DNA of 64,000 bases from Paenibacillus anaericanus (GTDB lineage: Bacteria; Bacillota; Bacilli; Paenibacillales; Paenibacillaceae), in contig NZ_RZNY01000003.1 in NCBI RefSeq assembly GCF_003994475.1, positions 62,001 to 126,000 of the forward strand. The letters run 5' to 3'. Shown one piece after another: positions 17,792 through 26,793 of the stretch. The position numbers and the translations under genes are program-made. Position 1 is the stretch's first letter. Each line of letters starts with the position of its first letter. The notes below the pieces were generated by a model, which was given only the letters and a program-made list of their open reading frames with translations, searched no databases and was not told the origin of the DNA.

Positions 17792-17864
17792 GCCTTCGAT
17801 CGCTGTTATCCTCAGATTTCTTGAATTTATACCGCTGATAGCGGATGAAATCCGAGGATAAAGG
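17792..17864 (-). repeat. Imperfect inverted-repeat element in the trpE leader
   Basis: On the minus strand GCCTTTATCCTCGGATTTC pairs, with a few mismatches, with GAAATCTGAGGAT and GAAGGC about 35 nt later, and an inner CCGCTATCAGCGG hairpin sits at the tip. The whole is a 70-nt cruciform-like unit. It lies after the trp attenuator and before trpE. A partial, diverged copy of one arm appears at 63956-63988, which suggests a dispersed intergenic repeat rather than a dedicated trp element. Confidence 0.55.
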
Positions 17865-17934
17865 CGAACGCTTCGCTTCTCCAGCTCCAAATTTCCTCTT
17901 CGTTACTTCCCCACCACTGTTAGCAAAAAAGCAA

Positions 17935-17963
17935 ACAAAAAAACCTCTACCGAAGTAGAGGTT
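17935..17963 (-). terminator. trp operon attenuator terminator
   Basis: On the minus strand, AACCTCTAC pairs perfectly with GTAGAGGTT around a TTCG tetraloop, followed by seven T residues. It lies about 160 nt after the TRAP site and about 210 nt before trpE, and it is the only strong terminator between the trp promoter and trpE. It is therefore the likely attenuator. Confidence 0.9.
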
Positions 17964-18088
17964 GGTTGGATTTGCAGTCAGTTTGACAGTCACATGTTAT
18001 GAATAGGTATAGCAAATAAATTCGATGGAATAAAAGTAAGGCAAACAAGCCCACTTCGGAGAGGAATTCAAAAGTACCCTCCAACCAA
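17945..18088 (-). promoter_or_regulatory. Candidate antiterminator pairings in the trp leader
   Basis: On the minus strand, CCTCTCCGAAGT (18053-18064) can pair with ACTTCGGTAGAGG inside the terminator (12 bp with one bulge), which would destroy the terminator hairpin. A second upstream segment, TTGGTTGGA (18080-18088), can pair with TCCAACCAA (17962-17970), which overlaps the terminator's 5' edge by 2 nt. The two pairings cross, so they are either exclusive or form a pseudoknot. The second segment begins shortly after the TRAP site. Confidence 0.6.
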
Positions 18089-18125
18089 GATCTCGAATCT
18101 CATGCTAACTCTACTTACACTAGGA

Positions 18126-18178
18126 CTATCCTCGGCTCAACTCTGCTCATCTCAACTATACTCAGCTCTACTCGTCTC
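18126..18178 (-). promoter_or_regulatory. TRAP (MtrB) binding site: eleven GAG/TAG triplets
   Basis: The minus strand reads nine GAG and two TAG triplets (positions 5 and 11 are TAG), each separated by exactly 2 nt, over 53 nt. Eleven triplets match the eleven subunits of the tryptophan-loaded TRAP ring. The site begins about 36 nt after the predicted transcription start, the same distance as in B. subtilis. More loosely spaced TAG/GAG triplets continue downstream (18091-18118). Confidence 0.97.
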
Positions 18179-18220
18179 AAACATCTCATAAAAACTAACT
18201 TACCTAAAAAATATAATTTC

Positions 18221-18250
18221 AATATACCTTATGCTATACCAATTTGGCAA
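18221..18250 (-). promoter_or_regulatory. trp operon promoter
   Basis: On the minus strand, TTGCCA (18245-18250) is followed after 18 nt by TATATT (18221-18226). It begins 20 nt after the aroH stop, and the predicted start near 18214 places the TRAP site at about +36. This gives the trp genes an internal promoter within the aro-trp supraoperon, as in B. subtilis. Confidence 0.8.
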
Positions 18251-18270
18251 CCACCAGTTTCTGTGATTAC

Positions 18271-18645
18271 TTATTGAGCAGGTGTACTCAAATCAGGACG
18301 CAAGCTCTTGGCTTCGTTCTGATATACATGTATCATCTCACGCTGGCTCTTCATTGTATTCGTCTGAATGAGCAGCCGGATACATTTAGGAAGACCGCCT
18401 TTAACAGGAATTTCAGTTGAACACATCAATGGAACCATGTCCCAACCATTCAATACACGGATAGCTCTAGCAGGAAACGTAGTATCCAGATCCGGGGTCA
18501 CCGTAATCCAGACACTACAGATATCCTCAGGCTTAATCTCGTTACGCTCCACAACTTCCTTTAAAAGGACTGCCGTGGCTTGAAGGATTTCCTGTTCCTC
18601 GTTGTGGGATACTGTAGTAGCCCCGCGAATTCCTCGGTTATACAT
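18271..18645 (-). CDS. aroH: Chorismate mutase, AroH type
   Basis: AroH isomerises chorismate to prephenate, feeding TyrA and PheA. The 124-aa protein begins MYNRGIRGATT, with the active-site Arg of the GIRGAT motif at residue 7, and includes SVWITVTPDLDTTFPARAIR (about 63-82) and VKGGLPKCIRLLI with the second active-site Arg. The size and motifs fit the trimeric Bacillus AroH rather than the AroQ fold. Its start overlaps the aroB stop by 8 nt, and the trp promoter begins 20 nt after it ends. Confidence 0.95.
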   Translation of the reverse strand: MYNRGIRGATTVSHNEEQEILQATAVLLKEVVERNEIKPEDICSVWITVTPDLDTTFPARAIRVLNGWDMVPLMCSTEIPVKGGLPKCIRLLIQTNTMKSQREMIHVYQNEAKSLRPDLSTPAQ

Positions 18646-19741
18646 GCTGTCCCTCCTCTTTCAGTTCTCGGATCACTCGTCGTACATCGGTGAGAGTGAC
18701 ATCAGATACAATTTCTACTTCCCCGATGACAACTGGAAGTACGAAGATGATTTGATTCTCCTTAAACTTCTTGTCATGCATCATCGCCGCTATAATGTCA
18801 TCCTCATTCATTTCAACTGGCAACGTAGTAGGTAGGCCGAACCCTTCCAGCAATTCCTTCGTATCCGAGTATAGAGAGCGATCTCTTCCCCGGTTCACGG
18901 CTATCCTTGCTGCTGCAGCCATTCCAATCGAAATTGCTTCACCATGTAGAAATTGTCCATAACCACCCGTTGCCTCTAGCGCATGTCCAATCGTATGTCC
19001 CAAGTTGAGAATGGCACGAAGTCCATGCTCTAGTTCATCCGTAGACACGACTTGAGCCTTAACCCGGCACCCTTGTGTTAAGCCATAACCTAAAGTTTCT
19101 GGGTCTAGAGCGAGTAACTTCTCGGTGTGCTCACGACACCAGTCCGTAAATTCTTTATCCCAGATCAGTCCATGCTTGATCATTTCAGATAGACCAGAGC
19201 GAACATCACGTATCGGCAATGTCTGCAGGGAGTCCACATCGTAGAGTACCATTTCTGGTTGATGGAATGCACCGATCATATTTTTCGCTAGTCGGTGATT
19301 CACCGCTACTTTGCCACCGACACTGCTATCATGCGCTAGAATGGTTGTCGGCATTTGCACGAACTTCACACCACGCATATAAGACGCAGCCACAAATCCA
19401 GCTAAATCACCAACTACACCACCACCAAGTGCAACAACTACTGAATGTCGATCAAGCCCACTTTGGATTGCAACAGTCATGATCTCTTCAAATACTTCAA
19501 GTGACTTCGACTTCTCACCGGCTTTTACAACCTTACTAACCGTATGATATCCGGCATCTTGCAGCGACGTTTCCACCTTGCTTAGATACAAGGGCCCCAC
19601 ATTATCATCTGTGACAATAAGTACGGGACTTTTCTTCGCTAACTGATGCCGTTCGAAATATTCCCCTGCCTCAGAAAGTAAGCCGCCACCGATATATATC
19701 GGATAAGAACGTTCCCCCAAGTCCACCTGTAATGTTCTCAT
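18638..19741 (-). CDS. aroB: 3-dehydroquinate synthase
   Basis: AroB is the second shikimate-pathway enzyme and makes 3-dehydroquinate from DAHP, using NAD and a divalent metal. The 367-aa protein has the GGGVVGDLAGFVA motif (about residue 105), the metal and substrate ligands in LSEMIKHGLIWD near 184, and the NLGHTIGHALE metal-binding helix near 246. It follows aroC with a 1-nt overlap and overlaps aroH by 8 nt, as in the B. subtilis aroF-aroB-aroH order. Confidence 0.97.
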   Translation of the reverse strand: MRTLQVDLGERSYPIYIGGGLLSEAGEYFERHQLAKKSPVLIVTDDNVGPLYLSKVETSLQDAGYHTVSKVVKAGEKSKSLEVFEEIMTVAIQSGLDRHSVVVALGGGVVGDLAGFVAASYMRGVKFVQMPTTILAHDSSVGGKVAVNHRLAKNMIGAFHQPEMVLYDVDSLQTLPIRDVRSGLSEMIKHGLIWDKEFTDWCREHTEKLLALDPETLGYGLTQGCRVKAQVVSTDELEHGLRAILNLGHTIGHALEATGGYGQFLHGEAISIGMAAAARIAVNRGRDRSLYSDTKELLEGFGLPTTLPVEMNEDDIIAAMMHDKKFKENQIIFVLPVVIGEVEIVSDVTLTDVRRVIRELKEEGQHV

Positions 19742-20910
19742 CAGTAGTTCTCCAATTGTGACAAATAGCCCTTCACATTGCGTTCAATTTCCTCTATGGA
19801 ATCGCCGCCGAATTTCTCTAAGAATGCCTTAGCAATTTCCCATGATACTACGTGTTCCAGCACTACACTCGCGGCTGGCACGGCACATGCATCTGAACGT
19901 TCTACTTGCGCTGTGAATGGCTCTTTGGTATCAATATCGATACTTTGCAGCGGTTTATAAAGCGTTGGAATCGGCTTCATCACACCGCGAACGACAATCG
20001 GCATACCATTAGTCATACCGCCTTCAAATCCACCTAGACGATTACTTCCTCGATGATAACCAAGTTCATCGTTATGCAAAATTTCATCATGTACTTTCGA
20101 GCCTGGTAGTGTACCGGCTTCAAAACCAATACCGATCTCTACTCCCTTAAAGGCATTAATCGACATAACCGCCTGAGCAATCCGTCCATCAAGCTTACGA
20201 TCGTATTGTACATGGCTGCCAAGTCCTATCGGAACTCCTTCAACGATGCACTCTACAATTCCGCCGATCGAGTCACCATCAGCTTTAATCTGATCGATGT
20301 ACGCCTCCATCTTCTTCTCTGTCTCAGCATCAACAACACGTACTGAAGATTCTTCCGTCACTCGTCTCATTTCATCAATGGACAAATTATGTGGAGGTGC
20401 TTCAATTTCACCGATACGAGTAACCTGTCCGGCTATTCTGATACCAAAGTGTTCTAGGAACTGCTTGGCTACTGCGCCACATGCCACACGAATAGCGGTT
20501 TCTCTTGCACTGGAGCGTTCCAGTACATTGCGTAGGTCCTTCAAATTATATTTGAGTCCTCCGTTCAAATCCGCATGTCCAGGACGTGGCCGGTGTACAC
20601 GACGTTTCTCCTCATCCGATCCTTCAATCGGCTCAATGTTCATAATCTTCTGCCAGTGCTTCCAATCGTTGTTCTCAACAACTAGCGCAACCGGTGCTCC
20701 TGTCGTATAACCGTGCCGAACACCTCCGACGATACTAACTGTATCCTTCTCGATCTGCATCCGGCGCCCTCTGCCATAACCCTTCTGGCGACGAGCAAGT
20801 TCAAAATTAAGAGCTTCGAAATCAAGCTCCAGATTGCTTGGTAGTCCTTCAATAATTGCCGTCAACTGGGGACCGTGCGTCTCCCCTGCCGACAAGTAAC
20901 GTAAACTCAT
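19741..20910 (-). CDS. aroC: Chorismate synthase
   Basis: AroC makes chorismate from EPSP using reduced FMN. The 389-aa protein has the family signatures [18 protein letters not shown] near the N terminus, [12 protein letters not shown] near 45, [15 protein letters not shown] near 110, [12 protein letters not shown] near 133, and the C-terminal [21 protein letters not shown] precedes the ATG. It heads the aro-trp supraoperon here (named aroF in B. subtilis), and a 222-nt gap separates it from the upstream cheR group. Confidence 0.97.
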   Translation of the reverse strand: MSLRYLSAGETHGPQLTAIIEGLPSNLELDFEALNFELARRQKGYGRGRRMQIEKDTVSIVGGVRHGYTTGAPVALVVENNDWKHWQKIMNIEPIEGSDEEKRRVHRPRPGHADLNGGLKYNLKDLRNVLERSSARETAIRVACGAVAKQFLEHFGIRIAGQVTRIGEIEAPPHNLSIDEMRRVTEESSVRVVDAETEKKMEAYIDQIKADGDSIGGIVECIVEGVPIGLGSHVQYDRKLDGRIAQAVMSINAFKGVEIGIGFEAGTLPGSKVHDEILHNDELGYHRGSNRLGGFEGGMTNGMPIVVRGVMKPIPTLYKPLQSIDIDTKEPFTAQVERSDACAVPAASVVLEHVVSWEIAKAFLEKFGGDSIEEIERNVKGYLSQLENY

Positions 20911-21055
20911 AATACGTTCCCCCTTTAAACTGTTAAACTGTAAAGAGCTAAAATCCGATAATTTCTTTGCTCATTATAGTATAGGTCGCTTCCTTTTGAC
21001 AAGAAGACACCCAATAGAAGTGCAGCATACATCATGAACTTCTATACCCATAACA

Positions 21056-21102
21056 AAAACACGCCGCTCCTTCTACCGTAGCAGAGCAAGCGACGCGCCT
21101 TC
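21056..21102 (-). terminator. Possible terminator after the cheR group
   Basis: On the minus strand, GCGTCGCT can pair (with G-U pairs) with AGCGGCGT, and GTTTTTGTT follows. The stem is imperfect with a long loop, so it is a moderate candidate. The rest of the gap 20911-21132 shows no gene, and presumably holds the aro promoter. Confidence 0.5.
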
Positions 21103-21132
21103 ATATATCCTACATATTCTAATTTTTCTCAC

Positions 21133-21300
21133 CTATCCTGAAGCTGGGTGATTATCCAATGTTACAGTACGCTGAGTTTCCATTGGAAAGTCCTCCAATA
21201 GTCCCTTTAGTTGTGATTTTTCCAACCCGAGAACTTGAGCGCACTCCTGTGGTGTCAGAAAACCACGTTGGTAAGCATCAATTACTTTTCTCTTATCCAT
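21133..21300 (-). CDS. Small helix-turn-helix-like protein (55 aa)
   Basis: From an ATG preceded by GGAGG, the product begins MDKRKVIDAYQRGFLT and continues QECAQVLGLEKSQLKGLL, which resembles a short helix-turn-helix. It has no obvious partner domain. A longer frame upstream exists, but it would overlap cheR, and no ribosome site supports it. The function is unknown. It lies directly after cheR on the same strand and may be co-transcribed. The upstream B. subtilis chromosome has no obvious equivalent at this place. Confidence 0.6.
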   Translation of the reverse strand: MDKRKVIDAYQRGFLTPQECAQVLGLEKSQLKGLLEDFPMETQRTVTLDNHPASG

Positions 21301-21367
21301 GACCAACCTCCACGATAGCTTATGTTCTCCAGTATCGGGATTGAACAAGAAGAATATACTGTGGCTC

Positions 21368-22198
21368 TTAAGCTTTTTTGCGGTAAAAAAATGTTTCCGT
21401 TGCTTCAAGACCAAAAACAGCCGGAGAGAAAATTTGCTCTGTACTACCTACAAATAAAACGCCCCCAGGACGCAGAGCCTTAGCAAATTTATGATATAAT
21501 TCCTGTTTTGCTTCCTCAGTAAAATAGATCATGACATTACGGCATACGATGAGATCAAAACCTTCTTCGAAAGAATCGAGTAACAGATTTTGCTTCTTGA
21601 ATGTAACCGCCTTTTTCAGTGCACCGTCAATCCGAAACATCGCGCCCTCTTGGTTGAAATATTGCTTCGCAACAGCAGGAGGCACGTCTTTGAGTGAACG
21701 TTCAACATACAGTCCCTCTGCTGCTTTGCTGAGCGCCCCGTCATCAATGTCAGATGCAAGCAAATATGTATTCGTTAATAGTCTCAGGTCTGCCAAAATC
21801 ATCGCTAGAGTGTACGGCTCCTCACCAGTTGAACAAGCAGCACTCCAAATCCGCAGACGTGATTTATTTGATGCCACCTCTGGCAGAACTACATCTCTCA
21901 GCATTTCCCAGCGGTTGGGATTACGCCAGAACTCGGATACATTAATCGTCATCTTATCTAAAAATTCATAAAACAATGGCTTATTGCTCATCATCGCACT
22001 GAAAAATGCCTCAAAAGTTGAAAACCCATTTTTATTACGCAATGTTGTCAACCGACGCTTCATTTGTGCTTCTTTATATTGAGCCAAATCGATGCCTGTA
22101 TGTTTCTTAATATTCTGGATAAAACCTAGATAATCTGGATCCTTTGGCTCTTCGCTGTTCCCCCGTAGGGATGGTGTAAACTTTAGATTTAAATCCAT
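21368..22198 (-). CDS. cheR: Chemotaxis protein methyltransferase CheR
   Basis: CheR methylates glutamates on chemoreceptors, using S-adenosylmethionine, for adaptation. The 276-aa protein has an N-terminal helical domain (about 20-95) and a Rossmann-like domain with the SAM motif [15 protein letters not shown] near 117, ending in [11 protein letters not shown] near 215 and [11 protein letters not shown] near 247. It overlaps the end of ndk by 10 nt, giving the ndk-cheR order known from B. subtilis. Confidence 0.95.
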   Translation of the reverse strand: MDLNLKFTPSLRGNSEEPKDPDYLGFIQNIKKHTGIDLAQYKEAQMKRRLTTLRNKNGFSTFEAFFSAMMSNKPLFYEFLDKMTINVSEFWRNPNRWEMLRDVVLPEVASNKSRLRIWSAACSTGEEPYTLAMILADLRLLTNTYLLASDIDDGALSKAAEGLYVERSLKDVPPAVAKQYFNQEGAMFRIDGALKKAVTFKKQNLLLDSFEEGFDLIVCRNVMIYFTEEAKQELYHKFAKALRPGGVLFVGSTEQIFSPAVFGLEATETFFYRKKA

Positions 22199-22632
22199 AG
22201 GTCAAGGTTTTTGGAATATCCGAGGAGTTCCTGCGCTTCAAAGAAATTGGCTATCTCTCGCTCTGCGCTTTCTGGTCCATCGGAACCATGTATCAGATTA
22301 AATGGGGTATGTGCTGCAAAATCCCCACGAATTGTACCCGGTAGTGCTTCAGTAACCTTCGTTTTGCCAATGACTAACCGTGACAAAGCGATCACATCAT
22401 CACCTTCCCATACCATAGCAAATACAGGCCCAGAAGTTATGAAATCAACCAACTCGCCAAAAAAAGGTTTGCCCTCGTGCTCTGCATAGTGGGTTTGTGC
22501 CTGGATAGACGAAATCTGAACAAGCTTTCCTGCTACCAGTTTGAATCCTTTGTCCTCGAATCGACTAATAATTCTGCCAATTAGGCCTCTTTGTACTCCG
22601 TCCGGCTTAACCATCAAAAATGTTCGTTCCAC
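22189..22632 (-). CDS. ndk: Nucleoside diphosphate kinase
   Basis: Ndk balances nucleoside triphosphate pools through a phosphohistidine intermediate. The 147-aa protein begins [19 protein letters not shown] and contains the catalytic His115 in [12 protein letters not shown]. The length and motifs are standard. GGGAGGGAAACC precedes the start. It shares a 10-nt overlap with cheR and lies 109 nt downstream of hepT. Confidence 0.97.
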   Translation of the reverse strand: MERTFLMVKPDGVQRGLIGRIISRFEDKGFKLVAGKLVQISSIQAQTHYAEHEGKPFFGELVDFITSGPVFAMVWEGDDVIALSRLVIGKTKVTEALPGTIRGDFAAHTPFNLIHGSDGPESAEREIANFFEAQELLGYSKNLDLWI

Positions 22633-22741
22633 GGTTTCCCTCCCGAATTCTCAACGTTCTTTACATCATTTCATAATTCTGTACATGATTGAAGTATTAC
22701 TTCACCCGTAGTTTACCAGAAAAAAGACGGAAGGGTAAGAT

Positions 22742-23716
22742 TCAATAAGAACGTTTATTTACAAAGAGCGCGATTTCCTTTAAATGTGCCCTCGATTTAT
22801 TCTCAGGTAGACCTTCCAGTGCCTCCAAAGCTTTGCTAATAAAACGATCTGCTAATTTTTCCGCTTGTCCAATCCCTGGACCGGAAATAATCATATCAAT
22901 CGCTTTCGACACGTCACCTGCACCGTCCTGAGCACGAATTCCATGAATTTCATGAAGTAGACTATCCCTTAGCTTTGGTTCTTGCAGTGCATAAATCACC
23001 GGTAGCGTAATATTCCCTTGACGCATATCACTTCCAGGAGGTTTCCCGATACTCTTCTCTGTTCCACAGAGATCTAGTAAATCATCGCGGATTTGAAATG
23101 CCATTCCTACGTTATATCCATATCTGTACAGCAACCAACTTACCTTCTCCGGTGCCCCTGCTGCCATAGCTCCAAGTTGACAACTGATCGCAATAAGTAA
23201 TGCCGTTTTACGCCGGATCCGCAGTAAATAATTTCGTACCGTCTGTTCCGTATTAAAAAAATCACGGATTTGCTCCATTTCGCCGATTGACATTTGCACT
23301 AGCGCTTTGGATAAAATACGGTGGATTTCTGGATTACTCAGTTCTGCAGCCAGTACAAGAGCTTTGGCATAAATAAAATCCCCCGTATACATGGCGATTT
23401 TATTATCCCATTTCGCTTTAACTGTAGGCTTACCTCGCCGAGTTCCTGCATCATCAATCACATCGTCATGTACCAGCGAAGCTGAGTGGATGAGCTCCAG
23501 CGGAACGGCTACATGCTGAAGCCGCTCTAGGTCATAGTTTCCAAACTTCCCCCCAAGTAAAACAAAGACGGGTCGAAGTCGTTTTCCTCCCGCTTTGAGA
23601 AGATGAAGAGACGTTTCACTAAGCAGTTCATCATCACCATCGATGCTCCGGTACAACTGCCGCTCTATAAAATCCATATCTCTCTTTAACGTGCCGAAAA
23701 TATCCATTAGTTTCAT
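22742..23716 (-). CDS. hepT: Heptaprenyl diphosphate synthase component II
   Basis: HepT is the catalytic subunit of the two-part long-chain prenyl synthase that makes the C35 side chain of menaquinone-7. The 324-aa protein has both aspartate-rich motifs: DDVIDDAGTRRG (first) near 85 and DDLLDLCG (second) near 210. It also has GGKRLRP near 44 and the KTALLIAISC segment. It starts at the mqnA stop with a 1-nt overlap. Its partner HepS is at 26794-27666. Confidence 0.95.
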   Translation of the reverse strand: MKLMDIFGTLKRDMDFIERQLYRSIDGDDELLSETSLHLLKAGGKRLRPVFVLLGGKFGNYDLERLQHVAVPLELIHSASLVHDDVIDDAGTRRGKPTVKAKWDNKIAMYTGDFIYAKALVLAAELSNPEIHRILSKALVQMSIGEMEQIRDFFNTEQTVRNYLLRIRRKTALLIAISCQLGAMAAGAPEKVSWLLYRYGYNVGMAFQIRDDLLDLCGTEKSIGKPPGSDMRQGNITLPVIYALQEPKLRDSLLHEIHGIRAQDGAGDVSKAIDMIISGPGIGQAEKLADRFISKALEALEGLPENKSRAHLKEIALFVNKRSY

Positions 23717-24579
23717 TATTTCACCCGTGTCAGCGTATTGTCACTCCAAATATCCATACGGACCTCATTCTGCAAGAGTCCCAACTCATAGGCATAGGCG
23801 AAATACAAAGCCAGTCCCGCCTGTTGCTTATCGTTAAAATCATAACATAAATTGTTAAAATAATGATGCCAATAATCTGCTGTGCCTCCGATTTCACGAC
23901 ATGCCTCTGAAACCAACGAAGACAAATCATTCAAGCTTTGCTGCTTACTTCTCTTAAAAGCTGTGCATACTTCACTGAGGAACTCGGGGTTAGCCTCAGC
24001 AAAACTGCGCTGAACAGTCCACACGGCAAAGCTCATACCGTACCCCGTCCACTTTTTCCAGATATCCCCTAAATCCGTGACAATATACCCGTGATCCCGC
24101 CATGAAGCCCGAATAGCATGATCGCCAATCAGCAAAGCTGCATCATGATGAGCCATCATTTGATCCAGATCTGGCTCACCAACCGAATAAGTTGGATTCA
24201 GACCATATGCTTTCTGCATTATAATCTTGAGTAGATTGACAGAGGTTGCAGAAGTATTTGTCAGTGCAATGGTTCCTTCCTTCATTTCCTCAGGTGGTTT
24301 ACGTGAGAAGAGAAGGATGGAGTTAACTGGACCATCTGAACTGACGGACAGATCAGGCAGTAATAACAGCCTGTCAGCTCCTACACCAAAAGCGAAGGAG
24401 GATACAGGAGCGATATCTAGTGATCCATCAAGAATACCCCGATTTAGCACGGAAGGTACTTCTGTAACTAATTCACTCTTGCGAGATAAAGCCCCAACAT
24501 TGAAATGATGATACACAGGCCAAGCATTCGTATATTTTATTTTTCCAATGAGGATATTGTCATTCTCTCTGCTGTTCAT
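23716..24579 (-). CDS. mqnA: Chorismate dehydratase MqnA of the futalosine menaquinone route
   Basis: MqnA removes water from chorismate to give 3-(1-carboxyvinyl)oxybenzoate, the first step of the futalosine pathway. The product is a periplasmic-binding-like two-lobed enzyme without signal peptide: GKIKYTNAWPVYHHF near the start, VPSVLNRGILDGSLDIAPVSS near 50, and GDHAIRA near 150. The ATG at 24579, preceded by GGTGGGGGG, is preferred over one at 24609. It overlaps the end of the UbiX-type gene by 20 nt and hepT by 1 nt. Confidence 0.85.
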   Translation of the reverse strand: MNSRENDNILIGKIKYTNAWPVYHHFNVGALSRKSELVTEVPSVLNRGILDGSLDIAPVSSFAFGVGADRLLLLPDLSVSSDGPVNSILLFSRKPPEEMKEGTIALTNTSATSVNLLKIIMQKAYGLNPTYSVGEPDLDQMMAHHDAALLIGDHAIRASWRDHGYIVTDLGDIWKKWTGYGMSFAVWTVQRSFAEANPEFLSEVCTAFKRSKQQSLNDLSSLVSEACREIGGTADYWHHYFNNLCYDFNDKQQAGLALYFAYAYELGLLQNEVRMDIWSDNTLTRVK

Positions 24580-25189
24580 TCTGATCCCCCCACCTAGTAA
24601 ACAAAGCATGTTCGATTCTTAAATTATCTAGTACTTTACCCACAAGGAAAGAGACAAGATCGTCTATACTCTTAGGGCCAAAATAAAAAGCTGGCATGGC
24701 CGGAATCATCACGATACCCAGCCTGGCAAGCTTCAACATATTCTCCAAATGGATGGCATGCAGAGGTGTCTCACGTGGTACTAGTACCAGTGGACGTCTC
24801 TCTTTCATCATTACGTCAGCCGCGCGCGTTAACAAATTATCAGAAGTTCCATTAGCAATAGCAGACAATGTCCCCATCGAGCAAGGCATCACAATCATAC
24901 CTTCAACAAGATAAGAACCGCTAGCAATTGTGGCCCCGATATCGGAATTATTATGATAAATATAACTTCCAGGACGTCCACCGAATTTCTCCGCAAGCAC
25001 CTTGTCCCGATCCGTAGTATTCCAGCCTAGCTCTTCCTTAATTACTCGCCAGCCCGCGTTAGTAATAACTAGATGTACATTATACCCAATCCCTAGCAGC
25101 GTCTCGATCAGCTTCACACCGTAAATTGAGCCGCTGGCCCCCGTGATTCCGACCACGATTGATTTCCTTGTTGGGTTCAACTCCATCAA
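24560..25189 (-). CDS. Flavin prenyltransferase, UbiX type, for the futalosine route
   Basis: UbiX-family proteins make prenylated FMN for a UbiD-type decarboxylase. The 209-aa protein begins VVGITGASGSIYGVKLIETL, the FMN-binding motif, and has IVMPCSMGTLSAIANGTSDN (about residues 92-111), LVLVPRETPLHAIHLENM and a C-terminal region without membrane segments. Lying between mqnA and a UbiA-type prenyltransferase, it likely serves the decarboxylation of dihydroxynaphthoate. The UbiD-type partner is not in this window. It overlaps mqnA and the ubiA-type gene. Confidence 0.88.
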   Translation of the reverse strand: MMELNPTRKSIVVGITGASGSIYGVKLIETLLGIGYNVHLVITNAGWRVIKEELGWNTTDRDKVLAEKFGGRPGSYIYHNNSDIGATIASGSYLVEGMIVMPCSMGTLSAIANGTSDNLLTRAADVMMKERRPLVLVPRETPLHAIHLENMLKLARLGIVMIPAMPAFYFGPKSIDDLVSFLVGKVLDNLRIEHALFTRWGDQNEQQRE

Positions 25190-26058
25190 TGATTTCGCAC
25201 CACCAAATCAATTAAAGTGAATGAGAATACGACGATACTAAGCACGCCATTCATCGTGAAGAATGCAGTCTGCAGACGACTAAGATCGTCCGGCGATACA
25301 ATATAATGTTCGTAGAACAATATGAGATAGGCGATAACCATACCTGCAATATACCAGCCACCTAGATCGGTCATCAGTAAGAGTGCAATAAATCCTAATG
25401 CAGTAATAATATGAAGCACTCTAGCAATCTTCAGTGAGTTGGCCACACCAAAGCGTACCGGAATCGAATGTAGTCCTTCTTTAAGATCAAATTCAACATC
25501 CTGACACGAATAAATAATGTCAAAACCCGCGATCCAGAAAGTGATTGTTGCAAAGAATACCATTGCCGTCCAGTCTACTACACCAGTAACTGCCGCCCAA
25601 CCACCGAGTGGTGCGAGTGCAATCGTCAGACCTAGCACAACATGGCATAGCCAGGTAAAGCGTTTGGTGTAGGAATAGACTACCAACATCACCACAGCGA
25701 TAGGTAGCAACTTCATAGCTAGTGGATTAAGCATAAAGGAAGCCCAGAATAACATAGCAAATGAAACAAAAATAAATAGGAGCACTTCTCCGATCTGCAA
25801 TAGCCCAGCAGGAATAGCTCGGTTCGAGGTACGAGGATTCTTCGCATCACTGACCCGGTCAATCAACCGATTAAGCCCCATAGCCGCACTACGAGCGCCA
25901 AACATAGCTAATAGCACCCAACCGATCTGCGCCCAGGATGGGAGATGGTCGTTAACAGCTACGGATCCAAGTAGCGCACCCATAAAAGCAAATGGCAACG
26001 CAAATAACGTATGTTCAAATTTGATCATTTGCAGAAATACAACAGCTTTTTTAAACAT
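25186..26058 (-). CDS. mqnP: UbiA-family polyprenyltransferase (probable MqnP)
   Basis: The 290-aa membrane protein has about eight helices and both aspartate motifs of the family: NRLIDRVSDAKNPRTSNRAI (about residues 63-82) and DIIYSCQDVEFDLKEG (about 185-200). It would transfer the heptaprenyl chain to the naphthoquinone precursor, after which MenG methylates it. Homology alone cannot separate a 4-hydroxybenzoate transferase from MqnP. The mqnA neighbour favours MqnP. It overlaps menG upstream by 8 nt and the UbiX-type gene by 4 nt. Confidence 0.85.
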   Translation of the reverse strand: MFKKAVVFLQMIKFEHTLFALPFAFMGALLGSVAVNDHLPSWAQIGWVLLAMFGARSAAMGLNRLIDRVSDAKNPRTSNRAIPAGLLQIGEVLLFIFVSFAMLFWASFMLNPLAMKLLPIAVVMLVVYSYTKRFTWLCHVVLGLTIALAPLGGWAAVTGVVDWTAMVFFATITFWIAGFDIIYSCQDVEFDLKEGLHSIPVRFGVANSLKIARVLHIITALGFIALLLMTDLGGWYIAGMVIAYLILFYEHYIVSPDDLSRLQTAFFTMNGVLSIVVFSFTLIDLVVRNH

Positions 26059-26779
26059 TATGTGTCTCCTTTATGCCGATATGTAAAGCAGCGATACCGC
26101 CAGTTAAAGGATATGCTTGGACCTTTTCCAATCCGGTGTCAGCGAAAATGCGCGCTAATTCCTCACGCCCCGGAAATTGAGCAAGCGAATCAGGAAGCCA
26201 TTTATATTGTTCATAACGCTTTGCGAATAGCTTTCCAAGCTTGGGAAGTACCTTTTGGAAGTAGAAATAATAAAGTCCTTTGAACGGCTGCCAGGTAGGT
26301 TTAGACAGCTCCAGACATACAACCATCCCACCCGGCTTCACAACACGCTTCATTTCCCTCAGCACTTGATGAAGGTCAGGAACATTGCGCAGACCGAAAC
26401 CTATCGTTGCATAATTAAATGTATTATCTTCGAACGGTAACTCCATCGCATTACCTTGTATGGTTGTGATATTGTTACCCAAGTTCCGATCACTGATTTT
26501 GCGACGTCCAATTTCGAGCATATTCTCGCTAAAATCTAGGCCCGTGATGTGACCACCAGATGTTTCCGCCATGCTAATTGTCCAATCACAAGTCCCGCAA
26601 CATATATCGATTGCGTTATCACCTTGTGACATATTCATCTTAGCCATTGTAAATTTACGCCAAGCCTTATGACGTCTAAAACTCAAAATATCATTCATGA
26701 TATCGTATTTCGGAGCAATACTCTCAAAGACAGAATGAACAAACTGTTCTTTCGGTTTAGATACAGAGTCATTATTCAT
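26051..26779 (-). CDS. menG: Demethylmenaquinone methyltransferase
   Basis: MenG (UbiE family) adds the final methyl group to demethylmenaquinone. The 242-aa enzyme has FVHSVFESIAPKYDIMND near the start, the SAM motif DICCGTCDWT near 58, LDFSENML near 79, ATIGFGLRNVPD near 126 and RVVKPGGMVVCLELSKP near 142. It lies between hepS and the UbiA-type gene. In B. subtilis hepS-menG-hepT are contiguous. Here the mqn genes are inserted. Confidence 0.95.
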   Translation of the reverse strand: MNNDSVSKPKEQFVHSVFESIAPKYDIMNDILSFRRHKAWRKFTMAKMNMSQGDNAIDICCGTCDWTISMAETSGGHITGLDFSENMLEIGRRKISDRNLGNNITTIQGNAMELPFEDNTFNYATIGFGLRNVPDLHQVLREMKRVVKPGGMVVCLELSKPTWQPFKGLYYFYFQKVLPKLGKLFAKRYEQYKWLPDSLAQFPGREELARIFADTGLEKVQAYPLTGGIAALHIGIKETHNV

Positions 26780-26793
26780 TTATTCGTTTCACC

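Noticed and set aside
17733-17993. Minus-strand ORF of 86 aa in the trp leader
   Set aside because: It begins before and reads through the attenuator hairpin, lacks a ribosome site and has an unlikely composition.
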